DNA of 64,000 nt from Mimachlamys varia. Lineage: Eukaryota > Mollusca > Bivalvia > Pectinida > Pectinidae. Made by a program: the position numbers and the translations under genes. Where the stretch lies: positions 32,487,001 through 32,551,000 of the forward strand of contig OX392538.1 of NCBI GenBank assembly GCA_947623455.1, read 5' to 3'. Position 1 is the first letter of the stretch; each line of letters begins with the position of its first letter. The notes under the pieces are model-generated. The model was not told where the DNA came from. It was given only the letters and a program-made list of their open reading frames with translations, and ran no database searches. Below are positions 1 to 12,300 of the stretch, one piece after another.

Positions 1-31
1 ACAAAGAATCACTTTGACATTATACTCTAGC

Positions 32-59
32 CATACCTGAGATATGTAGATGAATTTGT
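32..59 (-). repeat. Duplicate of NEK10 exon 27 3' end with donor
   Basis: Matches 207-234 at 27 of 28 positions, including the CAG|GTATG donor; weaker similarity continues into the intron. It lies 175 bp downstream of the real donor in transcript direction. Confidence 0.8.
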
Positions 60-211
60 CCGCCTACATGGTGTTCTATTCTGCGACATATTTGTACCGT
101 CGTTTGTAGCAAGGATATATTATATAGGATTTGTGTGGGAGTTTTAAGACAAGTTTGTCATATTCCATTTAAACACAATGAATCTAGTGATATCACTCTG
201 GCCGTGCATAC

Positions 212-321
212 CTGAGATATGTAGATGATTTTGTGGAGTTGATGTAACATCTGAAGGATTGGATCACTGATTTGTCGTACACGACGCTGGGAGATCGTCA
301 GTGTTGGTGTGTTAGCACTAT
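212..321 (-). CDS. NEK10: NEK10 exon 27 (residues 1023-1059), last exon in the window
   Basis: Encodes TLTISQRRVRQISDPILQML then HQLHKIIYISQ, matching human AVSQRKVRQISDPIQQILIQLHKIIYITQ. Acceptor TTTACAG, donor GTATGC. The remaining C-terminal exons are beyond position 1. The last 23 nt plus the donor are duplicated at 32-59. Confidence 0.95.
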
Positions 322-3300
322 CTGTAAACAAAACAAAAGAAATATGATATTGATAAAGATGTTAGAAAATAATTGTTTACAATTACAACTTCAGACATAA
401 TGCAAATCAACAATCAAAACTCCAACCAGAGTTATCTCCCTCAACATATAATGTAAGCACATGCTTAATCAAAAATCACAAAGTGTCAATAAAACCATAA
501 CCCGAACTAAAAATTGATTCAACTTGTGACAAAATATGGACAGTTATCTCCCTTAACATATAATGTAAGCACATGCTTAATCAAAAATCACAAAATAACA
601 AAGTGTCAATAAAACCATAACCCGACCTAAAAATTGATTAAACTTGTGACAAAATATGAACAGTTATCTCCCTTATCATATAATGTAAGCACATGCTTAA
701 TAAAAAATCACAAAATACCAAAGTGTCAATAAAACCATAAACCAAAGTATAAAGATTGATTAAATTTGTAACAAATTATGAACAAAGAAAAGATTTACAC
801 GAATACCCTTATAAAATTACAAGAGAATAAGACCAGGTGTTCCAGAAGATTAAGCGTCTTCTTCTGACAACAACACCTGCAGTAACATTCAAGTAAATGC
901 CAATGACTTACTTGGCCGTTTGCTGTGTTTCTTTTTACGTGCCGGTGAGCTTGAGGAGGGCGTACTGTTGGAGCGGGAGAACTTGCGACAGCTGAGGGCC
1001 TGTAAGGGACCGTTGGTGATCGGATCGAGAGGCCCACTGTTGATATTACTGTTGTTTGGAGACGGGTCACCAGAACTGAACCCAGAGTCACGACTCGTCT
1101 TTGCTAAAAGAGAAGATTTGGTCCATGCTTAAAACCGTATTTAGGTAAGTCGTGTGGTTAAATTTCAATCACTCTAAACTTAATTTATCAACTTTTGATC
1201 TTGCTTACAAACGTGAATGAAAAGAACACTAGCACAATAGAGGAATGATACAATATATAGCGACGATACTAGGGTCAACTTTGCAGACACAAAACAACTA
1301 TAACATGCAGACTGCAAAGTTCCCTTTGTGGGATCCACCTCAATCACATGCAGACAGATAATAAAAGGAAGACTCAAACAAGCTAGTGATGTAACCTGAC
1401 AAATCATGAGAAAGCAGGCCCGAGCAAACTCTCTTCATGAGGAAGCCATCACGTTTGAAAAGAGGGTGATTTCTAATTTCAAATTAAATACTCAAATTTA
1501 TCAATTTCTTCAGTACTGGTACTATAACATATCTTAGACAAATTCGAATCAAACTAATGATGCTTACGTGTGTTTGGGATGTCCAGAACTAGTGGGCTGT
1601 AGGTTGTGGTTGAACTACGAGAAGGTCTATCTCTTCGTGCCTGTTTGGGAGTGGTCGGAGGTTTTGGTAGGGCCTTCCGCAGGTTGGCACGGCTCTGTGA
1701 CCGTGTACTGCCGGCACTGCTTTCTCGACTCTCACTTCCACTGCTGGGGTAACTCTCGTCATCACTTGTCCAACCTGATTAAAACAAGTCAACAGGATGA
1801 TGATTAATTCATTGGAAATATTCCGTGTTCCTGATTTTTATATCTGATATAAATTATAAAGGTGCTATTTTTGTCCGTGTTTTTTGCGTAATACTTTTGT
1901 CACAATTTCGAAATCTGGAATTTATTTTCGCATTGAGGATAGATGTCACATGACTTCATCCAACCCTGGAGGCACATTCAAACTCATCCAATTCAAAGGA
2001 TGGAATACCTATAGTTCAATATGAAACTTCAAAAATAGTAACCTACACTTAATTTCGTGCAAAATATTTTCATAGCAAGTCAAAAGCGACATTAAAAATT
2101 TGTTTTATATTATATAAAGGCACAAGTTTCCATTTCATATGGGATTTACGATACAAGTCTAAGAACTTTCCCAATTTAACGAGCATCTGGCAAGTTAACT
2201 GGCAAATTCAATGTATAGCAGAACAATTATGTGATAAATAGAAATACTGACCTGTGCCTCGGTCCACATCCATATCTATGGAAGTTGGCACACACAGGGA
2301 ACCAGCAGGCGAGCTGAAATCAATGTCAACCAGCGAAGGATCAATCACCTCCCCATTTTTAAGTCCCGCTGCTCCACCACTTCCTGCCAGATTGGCGAGG
2401 CGGTCGTACCTCTCCTTAGACACAAGGAACAGACGATGGTAGTTCTGCATGTTCTCGTTGGCCTCAAAATAATGTCTACAAATGAAATAAGATTGTGTTA
2501 AAAAAAAAGAAAAAAGAAACGCATGTCGAACCACCAACAAATATTATGTTCCCACCCAAGACCAATTAGACTAGATTTGGTTTAATTTTGTTTTACATCC
2601 TATGAACAGCCAGGGTAATTTAAGAACCTGCTGAGTTTTGGAGGTGGGGGAAAACCGGAGTACCCGGAGAAAAACCATCAACCTATGGTCAATATCTGGC
2701 AACTGCCCCATGTGGGTTTCGACCTCGTAATCAAGAGGTGGAGGGCTAGTGATACCTTAAACACTCACTTCAGCCACCGCAGCCCCATTATTTAGAGACA
2801 AAATATAAATAAAGAAAGGATTTATAAGGAGACCCTTGAAAAAGTACAAGAGAATATGACCAGGTGCCCAAGAAGATTGAATAATTGAATTGAGTAATTG
2901 AATTCAAAATAATTCAATTTTTCAATGCTTTCAGTCATATTTCTGATCTATGATTAAATTTTATAACAGCTCTGTGACCTTGATATTTTTTTTCTTTGGG
3001 TTTTCTAATCTTCAGGCTTTTTTGTGCACGTTTTAGCCTTCACTAATAAACTATCTTTAATTTTTTTATCATTGAGCTGTTTATATCCTGTTTGCATGTG
3101 AGATTCCTGGTACAGCTTCATGATCATAATTATGACAAAAATACCTGATGCTAAAAGTTATCTTTTAGTTTAGTTTAGTGGAAAAGCTTCAAAATGAAGC
3201 CAAGCAAATTACGTCATTCATAGCCCTATAAACTCAGTTTCTTTTGGTAATGTTTTATACAAGAACCTGCAGTTGCAATGTTAAAGTAATTTTAACATCA

Positions 3301-6300
3301 TCATTTTGTGACCTCTATTACCTGGTAGACCCGGACCTTTATGAAACTATTTGACCTATGTGACCTTTGACCTTACCTTTGGGCCTTCAAACGCTCCTTT
3401 TCAAGCTTCTTCTCCATAGAGATCTGGTTTGTACGCAGACTGTCCATGTGAACAAGAAGCTTGTCAGCCATCATTCCTCCTAGCTCGACAATGTCTGGCC
3501 TCTTCTCCGAGGACTGGCCAATACAACTACAGGAAAGAGAAAAGAGGACATTTGTAAAAAAAAAAAGACAAAAAGACCGTCACTGGGAACTTGTCGAAAA
3601 ACATTAACTTAGTTTCAGCCCATATTTTTTGTTTATACATATATGGCCCTCTTGGTAGGGTGATATGAAGGTTTGTCTACCTGTAGCAGTAAATATTCAC
3701 TCAAGGGCGTAGCCCGAGGGGAATATGACTGCTGAGGGTAGACAAACCTTCATATCACCCTATCAAGAGGGCCATAAATTGTTTATTATATCGAAAAAAT
3801 CCATGTATAAGTCAAACTGAATCAACAAAAAATGTTTTTTATTACATTTTCATAAGTTTATCTATGTTTGTTTACACAATGAAACCAAAAAGAATGACAA
3901 TGCTTGCGAGAATCAGAAAGAGGGTTGCCATGAGGGGCACAAGCTCCAGGGAGATACAACTTTTTGTCAGCCCTAGGGAGGACACGATGCTTTGTAACAC
4001 CGTCACATGATGTGTTTTAACGAATCAGCTTTTGAGGAATCGAGATGAGGTATGATAATTAGACGTTAACCTTATTTATAGATTGTATCACTATGCCTAC
4101 CTGCTGATCATTTTGATGAGCCTGTCGGAGTACCGCCCCTCTGGTATCGGGTCATAGTTGGCACCCACGATCTACAAAGGAAGGGAGATGATGATTGCAA
4201 AAATAATTCATTCAATTTCTGTAACCAATATCTTCAAAAATTCCCACAAATTTTTGGTAATATGTTTACAATTTGTCAGAAATTTACGACAATAATGTCG
4301 CGTATTATGATTACTACCCATTCTAATCACAATTTAATGTACTTATTCACTTCATGAAAATTACATTTTTCGTCCGGTCTTAGTTTTGTTATCCTTAGCG
4401 CCCTCTTTAATTTGTTTCCAATTTTTTACGTGCCCTTCTAGCTGGGCTCTAATTACTGCTCATACGGTACATATCCTTCATCTTTTCATAACTTATACAA
4501 ACCTGAAGAAAAATGTTTATAAATATATAACATTTAGCTTGATTCAGATATTAAATAAAAGTTTTTAAAGAGCCAATTATATATATGACTAGAAAGTCTA
4601 GATGAAAACAAAAGTAATAGACTTACCTTAGTAACAAGTGTGAGCATATTGTCGCTAAAGAACGGCGGTTTGAGAGTGCACATCTGGTATAGGATACAGC
4701 CCAGGGCCCAAATATCTGCCTTCTCCCCATACGGCTCATTCTGGACAATCTCGGGACTGTAAAAATGGATGAGCAAATATAACATTTTATTTATGTGAGT
4801 TTTTAGTTGGTTTGTTTAATTTTTCATGCTGTGAAATCAGATATTTTCTTCAGGACCCAAACTTTGTGCTCTTATGACAAAATGTGATTTTCGTGGTAAA
4901 TAAATATGCAGATTATCAGTTTCCAGTAAAACAGAAAATTACCTAATATCAAAGTTGTAATTACTTCATAGGCCTTTGAATTTTCTGGATGCACTTTTTC
5001 AACAAAATCAATGAAATTGAAAACCTTCCAAAAATTAGCGATTTAGTTGAACAAAACCGCATTTTGGAAATCTCAAATATGGATATTTCTTTCATTAAAA
5101 AATCTAAAGAATGATGTTTTCAAAAGTTTAACTTACCCCTCACCCCTCAAGACACATTTGAAATATTCCAATTCAAAGGTTGGAATAGTTTATTATGAAA
5201 TTTAAGGGGTGACTGAGTTACCAGCTAGAAGACATTGTGACTTACCACCAGTAAAGGATTGTGCCCACTACCGACGTCATCTTACTGCAGTCAGTCCTCT
5301 TCTGCTTGGCCAGTCCGAAATCCGCTAAAAAACACAAAATTACGCAAAATTAACATATAAGTCTCCAACTACAAGCCTAAAGCAGTACCCTAGATTTCCA
5401 AATAGTGACAATCTGAGCTTTAACTCATTCACCCCTCAAATTTCAGAATGAACTTTTCCAAATTGTGAAATGGAAGAGTTCAACTGTGCCTTCAGGGGTG
5501 AATAGGTTAACGCATGTAGAATGAGAGAAACTTAAGGCTTCTTTATTGACCAACTTTCGGACAATCCAAAAATTTTGTTAGAATATAGAAACAGCACAAG
5601 GTTACATCTTTTATCAATTCAGGTGCTACTTTGACACAATCAGGCCCTTTAACTCATTCACCCCTGGAATCCATAATGAACTATTCCAACTGTTGAATTG
5701 GAAGAGTTTAAATGTGTCTTCAGGGGTGGATGAATTAAAATTCTTGCTCTCCTCCTAAAGTAATAGTGTCGCCACGTCAATGTTGCACTAGGAGGTACAA
5801 TAAATTATGACAGTATTGTTCTATTGAATTAAGACTTACTGATAGTGACTTTGTCGTCACTGTCGCCCAGCATGATGTTGTTGGGTGTCAGGTCCCGATG
5901 AAGTATGCCTTTCTCTTTGTGTAGGTACCGCAGAGCCAGCACCATCTGTAACACCATACAACACCATGTAACAGTTTATACTACACTCACACATGTACAA
6001 TATAAATACACACAAAAGGATGATTCCAACTTAAAAACTGACAATTCCCAAAGTCCAGAACTGTATCTAAAACTCAACAATATAAAACTGACATTAATTG
6101 TGTTTTCTTTTGGGACAAGAAATTTTTTTGAAGATTTTTTTTAACAAAGTTCAGAATTACTGTAACTAACACTTAATTGTTAGAAACAGGTCCCATTTTA
6201 GATAAATTTTCAAAAATATATATTTTTTTTTTATGACAGATATAAACATAACAAAATGTTTTCTAAATTCACTCATTCAATTTTTACAAACCTGCATGAA

Positions 6301-9300
6301 TATATTCCAGATGCGTTCCTCTGGGAATTTCTCACGTTTTTCCTTCAGAGAGTTAATGTGTTCGGCTAGAGGTGCTCCCTCGATCAGTTCCATCACTATG
6401 TATAATCTCTCATCTGAATCACAAAGATTAAACATTTCAGCACTGTTATACGTATATAACATTTCCATTTCCACTTTGCTTACCCTTGCTGTTATATGAA
6501 ATGTCATTTTAATTACATTGTTAAGTCTGACTTACATTTAAAGAAAGGCTTTTCTGGTCTCAGACTTACGTTCCACAAATGTTTTGTGGTATGTAACTTA
6601 CGTTCCACGAATGTTTTGTGGTATGCGACTTACGTTCCACAAATGTTTTGTGGTATGCGACTTACGCCCCATGAATGTATTGTGGTGTCTGTCATATGCT
6701 CCACGAATGTTTTGTGGTGTCTGTCATATGTTTCACAAATGTTTTGTGGTATGCGACTTACGTTCCACGAATGTTTTGTGGTATCTGACAACATTGGGGT
6801 GTTTCATCTGTTCCCGGATGATGGAGATCTCGTTCATCAGCTCGCCTACGCTCTGTTTCTGATCCGTGATGTTGTTACCAAAGGCAGGGTTGTCTATGTT
6901 TACCTGAAACATAACACAGTACAATGTATATACTGCATAACTTGTCTTAACATAAAGTCACATGAACCAAAGTGTTGGGCCAATTTATGTAGGTTTCTGG
7001 TTTGAAGAGGTAGGATAAAAGTTGAGAGGGAAACGCTGGACTAAACAGTAAAACTGGAATAGATAAGGTTTGGGTTAGACAGGGACTGGTTTAGAAAAGT
7101 TATACTGTATATATTTCAAGGGGGCATATCTGGAAATAATTTCATATGCAGGCAAAATTTAGCAGGGGGGTGTCGGGGCTGCCTGTATATTGAGAGCGGC
7201 ACAATGTGCTTTGGGGCAACAACCTCAACCCCGCCCCCAACCCCCAACCCCAAACCCCCATTCTTTTGAATCAAAGTCCAGAGACAAACTTCACAACTTC
7301 CATATTTAACCTGAATTTCACTAAAAAAAGTCATAGATTCTTGTAATAACTGTTTGGACCACTGACACCAGTCTTACTGACTGCCCAATGACCTATGACC
7401 CCAGTCTTACTGCACAGACAGAGCTATCATTACTAACTGACCACTTAGCTATGACCCATTGTTGATGACCGGTGACCTACCTCCTTAAGGGCCAGAAATG
7501 ACTGACCAGCAGTCCGTTTCTTGACCTTGTAGACCGAGCCGAAGGCGCCCTTTCCCAGTAGATCAAACACATCGTACTCTCCAATCGACCGACTCGCAGT
7601 CTTGTTCTGATTCGTCTCCTTAACGTTGTTCTTTATCTCCTCAACTTTAGCACCCTGGGGAACAAAAATAATTATTTATTTTACAACAATTAATTCAATT
7701 TATTGCCAATTCCTTTTATAATGACAACAATTCTCTTGACAAATTGTGGCAGCATAACAAAGTTTAAAAGTTTGCACTGTAAAAGCTGAAATATTTACCG
7801 ATTTGGCATCAGTTGTCATTGGAAACCCACATGCAATTGTTCTTCAATTATCAATAAGCACTTGTACAATCGAACATGAGTTTCCCAGGATAACATCAGT
7901 GGCAATATAGAAAGGTAAGATGTTGTCACACTTTGAATCTCATGGGCAAAAGATCTTTTTATATTGCCAGTGTGTTATGTTAAGGTTCAACCACACATTC
8001 TTATCATTATTCTTGCAAAATCATGGTTTTACAACTCTGTAATTTTCTCCCAATCCAATTCCTGGTGAGTTTCAAAGAAAAAGTTTACAAGACTCTACAC
8101 ACTTACAGGGAGACTGTTGATGGCTTCCACCAGGGGAATATAGGCCTTCAGGTCACGGTTGTAATGGCCGATACTGATGAACTTCTCAAACAGGTGGGGA
8201 GGGAAGAGCATCTTAAACAACTTCCTGTTCCGCTCCATACTGAAAAGGAACCTCAGTGTCCGGAAGGCACTCCTCTGTAACATTATATAACAAAGTAAAA
8301 TTTAATACACATCAGCTAAAGTTTTCCATGACTCCTTTGTATTAAGATGCACAATACCATTACTTACAAATTTCAAGAGTGGGGATGGGCTTATTACTGG
8401 ACACCCATTCTTTGAATGAAAATTTTGGAAAAGAAGAGTGGGCTTATCATCGGACACCCATCCCTTGTATGGACATTTGGGAAAAAGGGTCGGCTTATTA
8501 TCGGACACCATTCCTATGCATGGAAATTTGGGAAAAGTAGGGAATGGGCTTATTATTGGACACTTATTCTGTGCATGGAAATTTGGGAAAAGAAGGGGTG
8601 GGCTTATTATTAGCTTTAATTGGCTTATCAGCCTATGATTATTATTGTTAAGACATTCATGAAAGGCTAAATATTTCAAAACTGGCCAAAATCTCCAAAG
8701 TGGTCTCAATCTCAAAGCAACATTAAATAAGAAAATATGTAGGGCATATGTGCCTTGTTTTTAAAGCCTTTTGAATAGTCAAGTTGCATATTGCTAAGAA
8801 TAATTGTGGTGAAAGGGTTTACCTTTGAAGCCAGCCTATTTCTGAAACTGGTCTGATCTTCTATTAAGATCTTGAGAGGATATATTTACCTGTAGACTGA
8901 CGATGCCCTTACGCTCCTTTTCCCCACAATCCTTGGGAGGGGGGAGAATGAGCAGCCCCAGAGAGTAGATGCCGTTTGCCTGGGCTATCTCGTAGGCATT
9001 GGCATCATTCATGACTAGTTCTGTCAGCGCCGCACAGCAGGCTAGACGAAAAAAACAGCCATTTTAACATCAATCATCTAATGGAAATTTAATGGACGCA
9101 GGCTAAAAGCCTCTATGTCCATATCAGTAAATATTTCGCAAAAATAATATGTAAAAGTATGTTATACAACAGAGTATCAATAATCATATATTACATGTGA
9201 CTAAAAAATTTTTTTTTTTTCATAATCTCTACGTTAATTTCGCATTGTCAACCACATTGTATTTATTTACCTTTAAACGCCAAGTACAGTAGAGTTGCTT

Positions 9301-12300
9301 AATTTTGCGGGTGTCAAATTATGCAATTTTTTTGTATGGAACTTTTTTGCAGGGGATTAAGTTCAAAGATAACAGAATAATTTTGATACCTAGATTATAT
9401 AACCATAATGAAGATGATTTCACGAGGTGTTAATTTTCACGAATTTTGATGTAATCGTGAATTTAACAAAATTAAAACCCTTGTGAATATTAGCAACTAT
9501 ACAGTATATGAAAATTTTTTTATGAATTGTCAAAAATATTAAAAACAAACAAAATTCTGAACTTCAAATCAGATGTTTCAGGTTGAATTAAAATTTGGAT
9601 AATATTCAAAGTGTGAAATACTATATGGAAAAGTTTACATACCTGTTTTTAAAGAATACTGTTGTTCCATGAGTTCTTCTGCCTGAATAATGAAAGTAAT
9701 TCAAGGTTAAAGTCATTATATAGTTATGTAATGCATGTGATTATAACGACGGTTTCCTCTTAATTTTTTGTTCTATACTGTACTTCTTGTTTTTATAAAG
9801 AGGAGGATTGAAGTACAAGGCAAAAAATATATGGGGTACATTTTTAGAACAGGTGGGAAAGTTCAATACTTGACGGAAGGAGAGATGGTGAACTCTTTGT
9901 AATATTGTACAATAGGGAACTTTTGGGGCTTAAATACAGGAATGATTTGCAATTTAAAACATGCAAGGAAACTAAATATTTCGGATAATATTTTAATTGA
10001 TCCGTGAAATTGAGAAAGTATCATTTCCAGGGAAATATTCAAAGTCACAGTATCCGATTGTAAACAAAGAACTTAATGTATGCTATTAAACATCAATATA
10101 CAATTCCTGTAATTAATTCATGAACAATTTGCCAAGCCAATTATTCTAACATATCAATATATTGATTTTCTCATCACCCATAATGTAAACACACAGACAC
10201 ATGTAAAATTAATGAAAAACCAATCACTTTAGATCAATATATTGATTTTCTCATCATCCTAAACGTAACCACACAGACACATGTAAAGTTAATGAGAAAT
10301 CAATCACTTTAGATCACTATATTGATTTTCTAATCATCCTAAACGTAACCACACAGACACATGTAAAATTAATGAGAAATCAATCACTTTAGATCATTAT
10401 ATTGATTTTCTCATCACCCATAACGTAAACACACAGACACATGTAAAATTAATGAAAAACCAATCACTTTAGATCAATATATTGATTTTCTCATCATCCT
10501 AAACGTAACCACACAGACACATGTAAAATTAATGAGAAATCAATCACTTTAGATCATTATATTGATTTTCTCATCACCCATAACGTAAACACGCAGACAC
10601 ATGTAAAATTAATGAAAAACCAATCACTTTAGATCAATATATTGATTTTTTCATCATCCTAAACGTAACCACACAGACACATGTAAAATTAATGAGAAAT
10701 CAATCACTTTAGATCATTATATTGATTTTCTCATCATCCTAAACGTAACCACACAGACACATGTAAAATTAATGAGAAATCAATCACTTTAGATCGTTAT
10801 ATTGATTTTCTCATCATCCTAAACGTAACCACACAGACACATGTAAAATTAATGAGAAATCAATCACTTTAGATCATTATATTGATTTTCTCATCACCCA
10901 TAACGTAACCACACAGACACATGTAAAATTAATGAAAAACCAATCACTTTAGATCAATATATTGATTTTCTCATCATCCTAAACGTAACCACACAGACAC
11001 ATGTAAAGTTAATGAGAAATCAATCACTTTAGATCATTATATTGATTTTCCCATCATCCTATACGTAAACACACAGACACATGTAAAGTTAATGAGAAAT
11101 CAATCACTCAGAGATCAATATATTGATTATGTCCACATCACATGCTACTAGCTGAAGGGCTTAACTTATTCAGCAGCATCTGAAGCAGTATGTACACATG
11201 ATCATCAATCTCCATTCATTAGGTTTGATGGTGAGGCTATTAAATTGTGTGTCTATATACAAACACTACTTGACACAAAGCGGGACTTAGCGGGAGATCA
11301 TCAAGTCACATGTACTGCGTTCACTGGCTTTCTCTGAGAGTTTTATTTTCATTGAATACTATAAATATGTTTTTTTGGCCCACTCAAATTTAGAGCAAAA
11401 CCATGCATGAATTGGCAAGCTAATAATAATTTCTGTAGAAAGTAATATACAGATACTTTAATAAGTGGATTAAAATGACTTTTTGTAGTTATATTAAAAA
11501 AATATTATTTTTCAAGTTAACATATAAGTTCACTATTTACGGTGGAAGTTACCAAGAAAAAGGAAAATTAATGAATAGGGAAGAAGGCACACATATTATG
11601 TGAAGGAATATTCTAATCAAAATGTTTGGACTATAGAACTTTGAAATGTCTCCCAATATAAGTCTTAATTTGTTTAGCTTATTCAACCCCCCCCCCCCCC
11701 CCCTATGTTTAAGATGGACTTGCCCAGTCTTTGATTTGGGTAGGGTTCAATGTGACTTTAGGGGTGAATAGGTTATAAAATACCATATGAAATATTATTT
11801 AAATCTGCAGGGTTATTCTATCCTAGATGTGGTGAAGGTATATATGAAGCATTGACAGTATCAAACACTGTGACATTATGATAGCAACATGCATGTTATT
11901 CAGAAAACACAGACTTTAGGTACATGTATCAGTGAAGCAATGCAATTATGATGGCACAAAAGATTTTTTACAACCAAAGATGAATTTCAAAAATCTTTCA
12001 TAATTTTTTGTTTTTTGAAAACAAATTAAACAAAAAGATATATGTCCAAGTCTAATTTTACTGGTATATCTCTTAGTTATCTTTTTTAATCAGAATTTCA
12101 TTGTTTGTACAATTTGATATTTCAAACTTTATTAAAGATCCCTGCCCCACTGCATTAACTTCTGCACTCTTTGTCTTTATAAAGTTTCCCTCCCGTTGAT
12201 TTCCCTCCTGATAAATCTGTAGAAAAGTGGACCAGGAAAACATTTGGCTGAACTGACTCATTAAAGCCTTATCAGATGAATTAATAACCAGCATTTATTA

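Noticed and set aside
6564..6792. CRISPR-like array
   Set aside because: Units are contiguous with no unique spacers, in a eukaryotic gene, and match the exon end beside them.
8095..8283. Treating the 62-codon frame as a separate small gene
   Set aside because: It is NEK10 exon 15 read through both splice sites; exon limits are 8107-8274.
10153..11130. CRISPR-like or origin-type repeat array
   Set aside because: Whole 80-bp units repeat without spacers; it is an intronic minisatellite.
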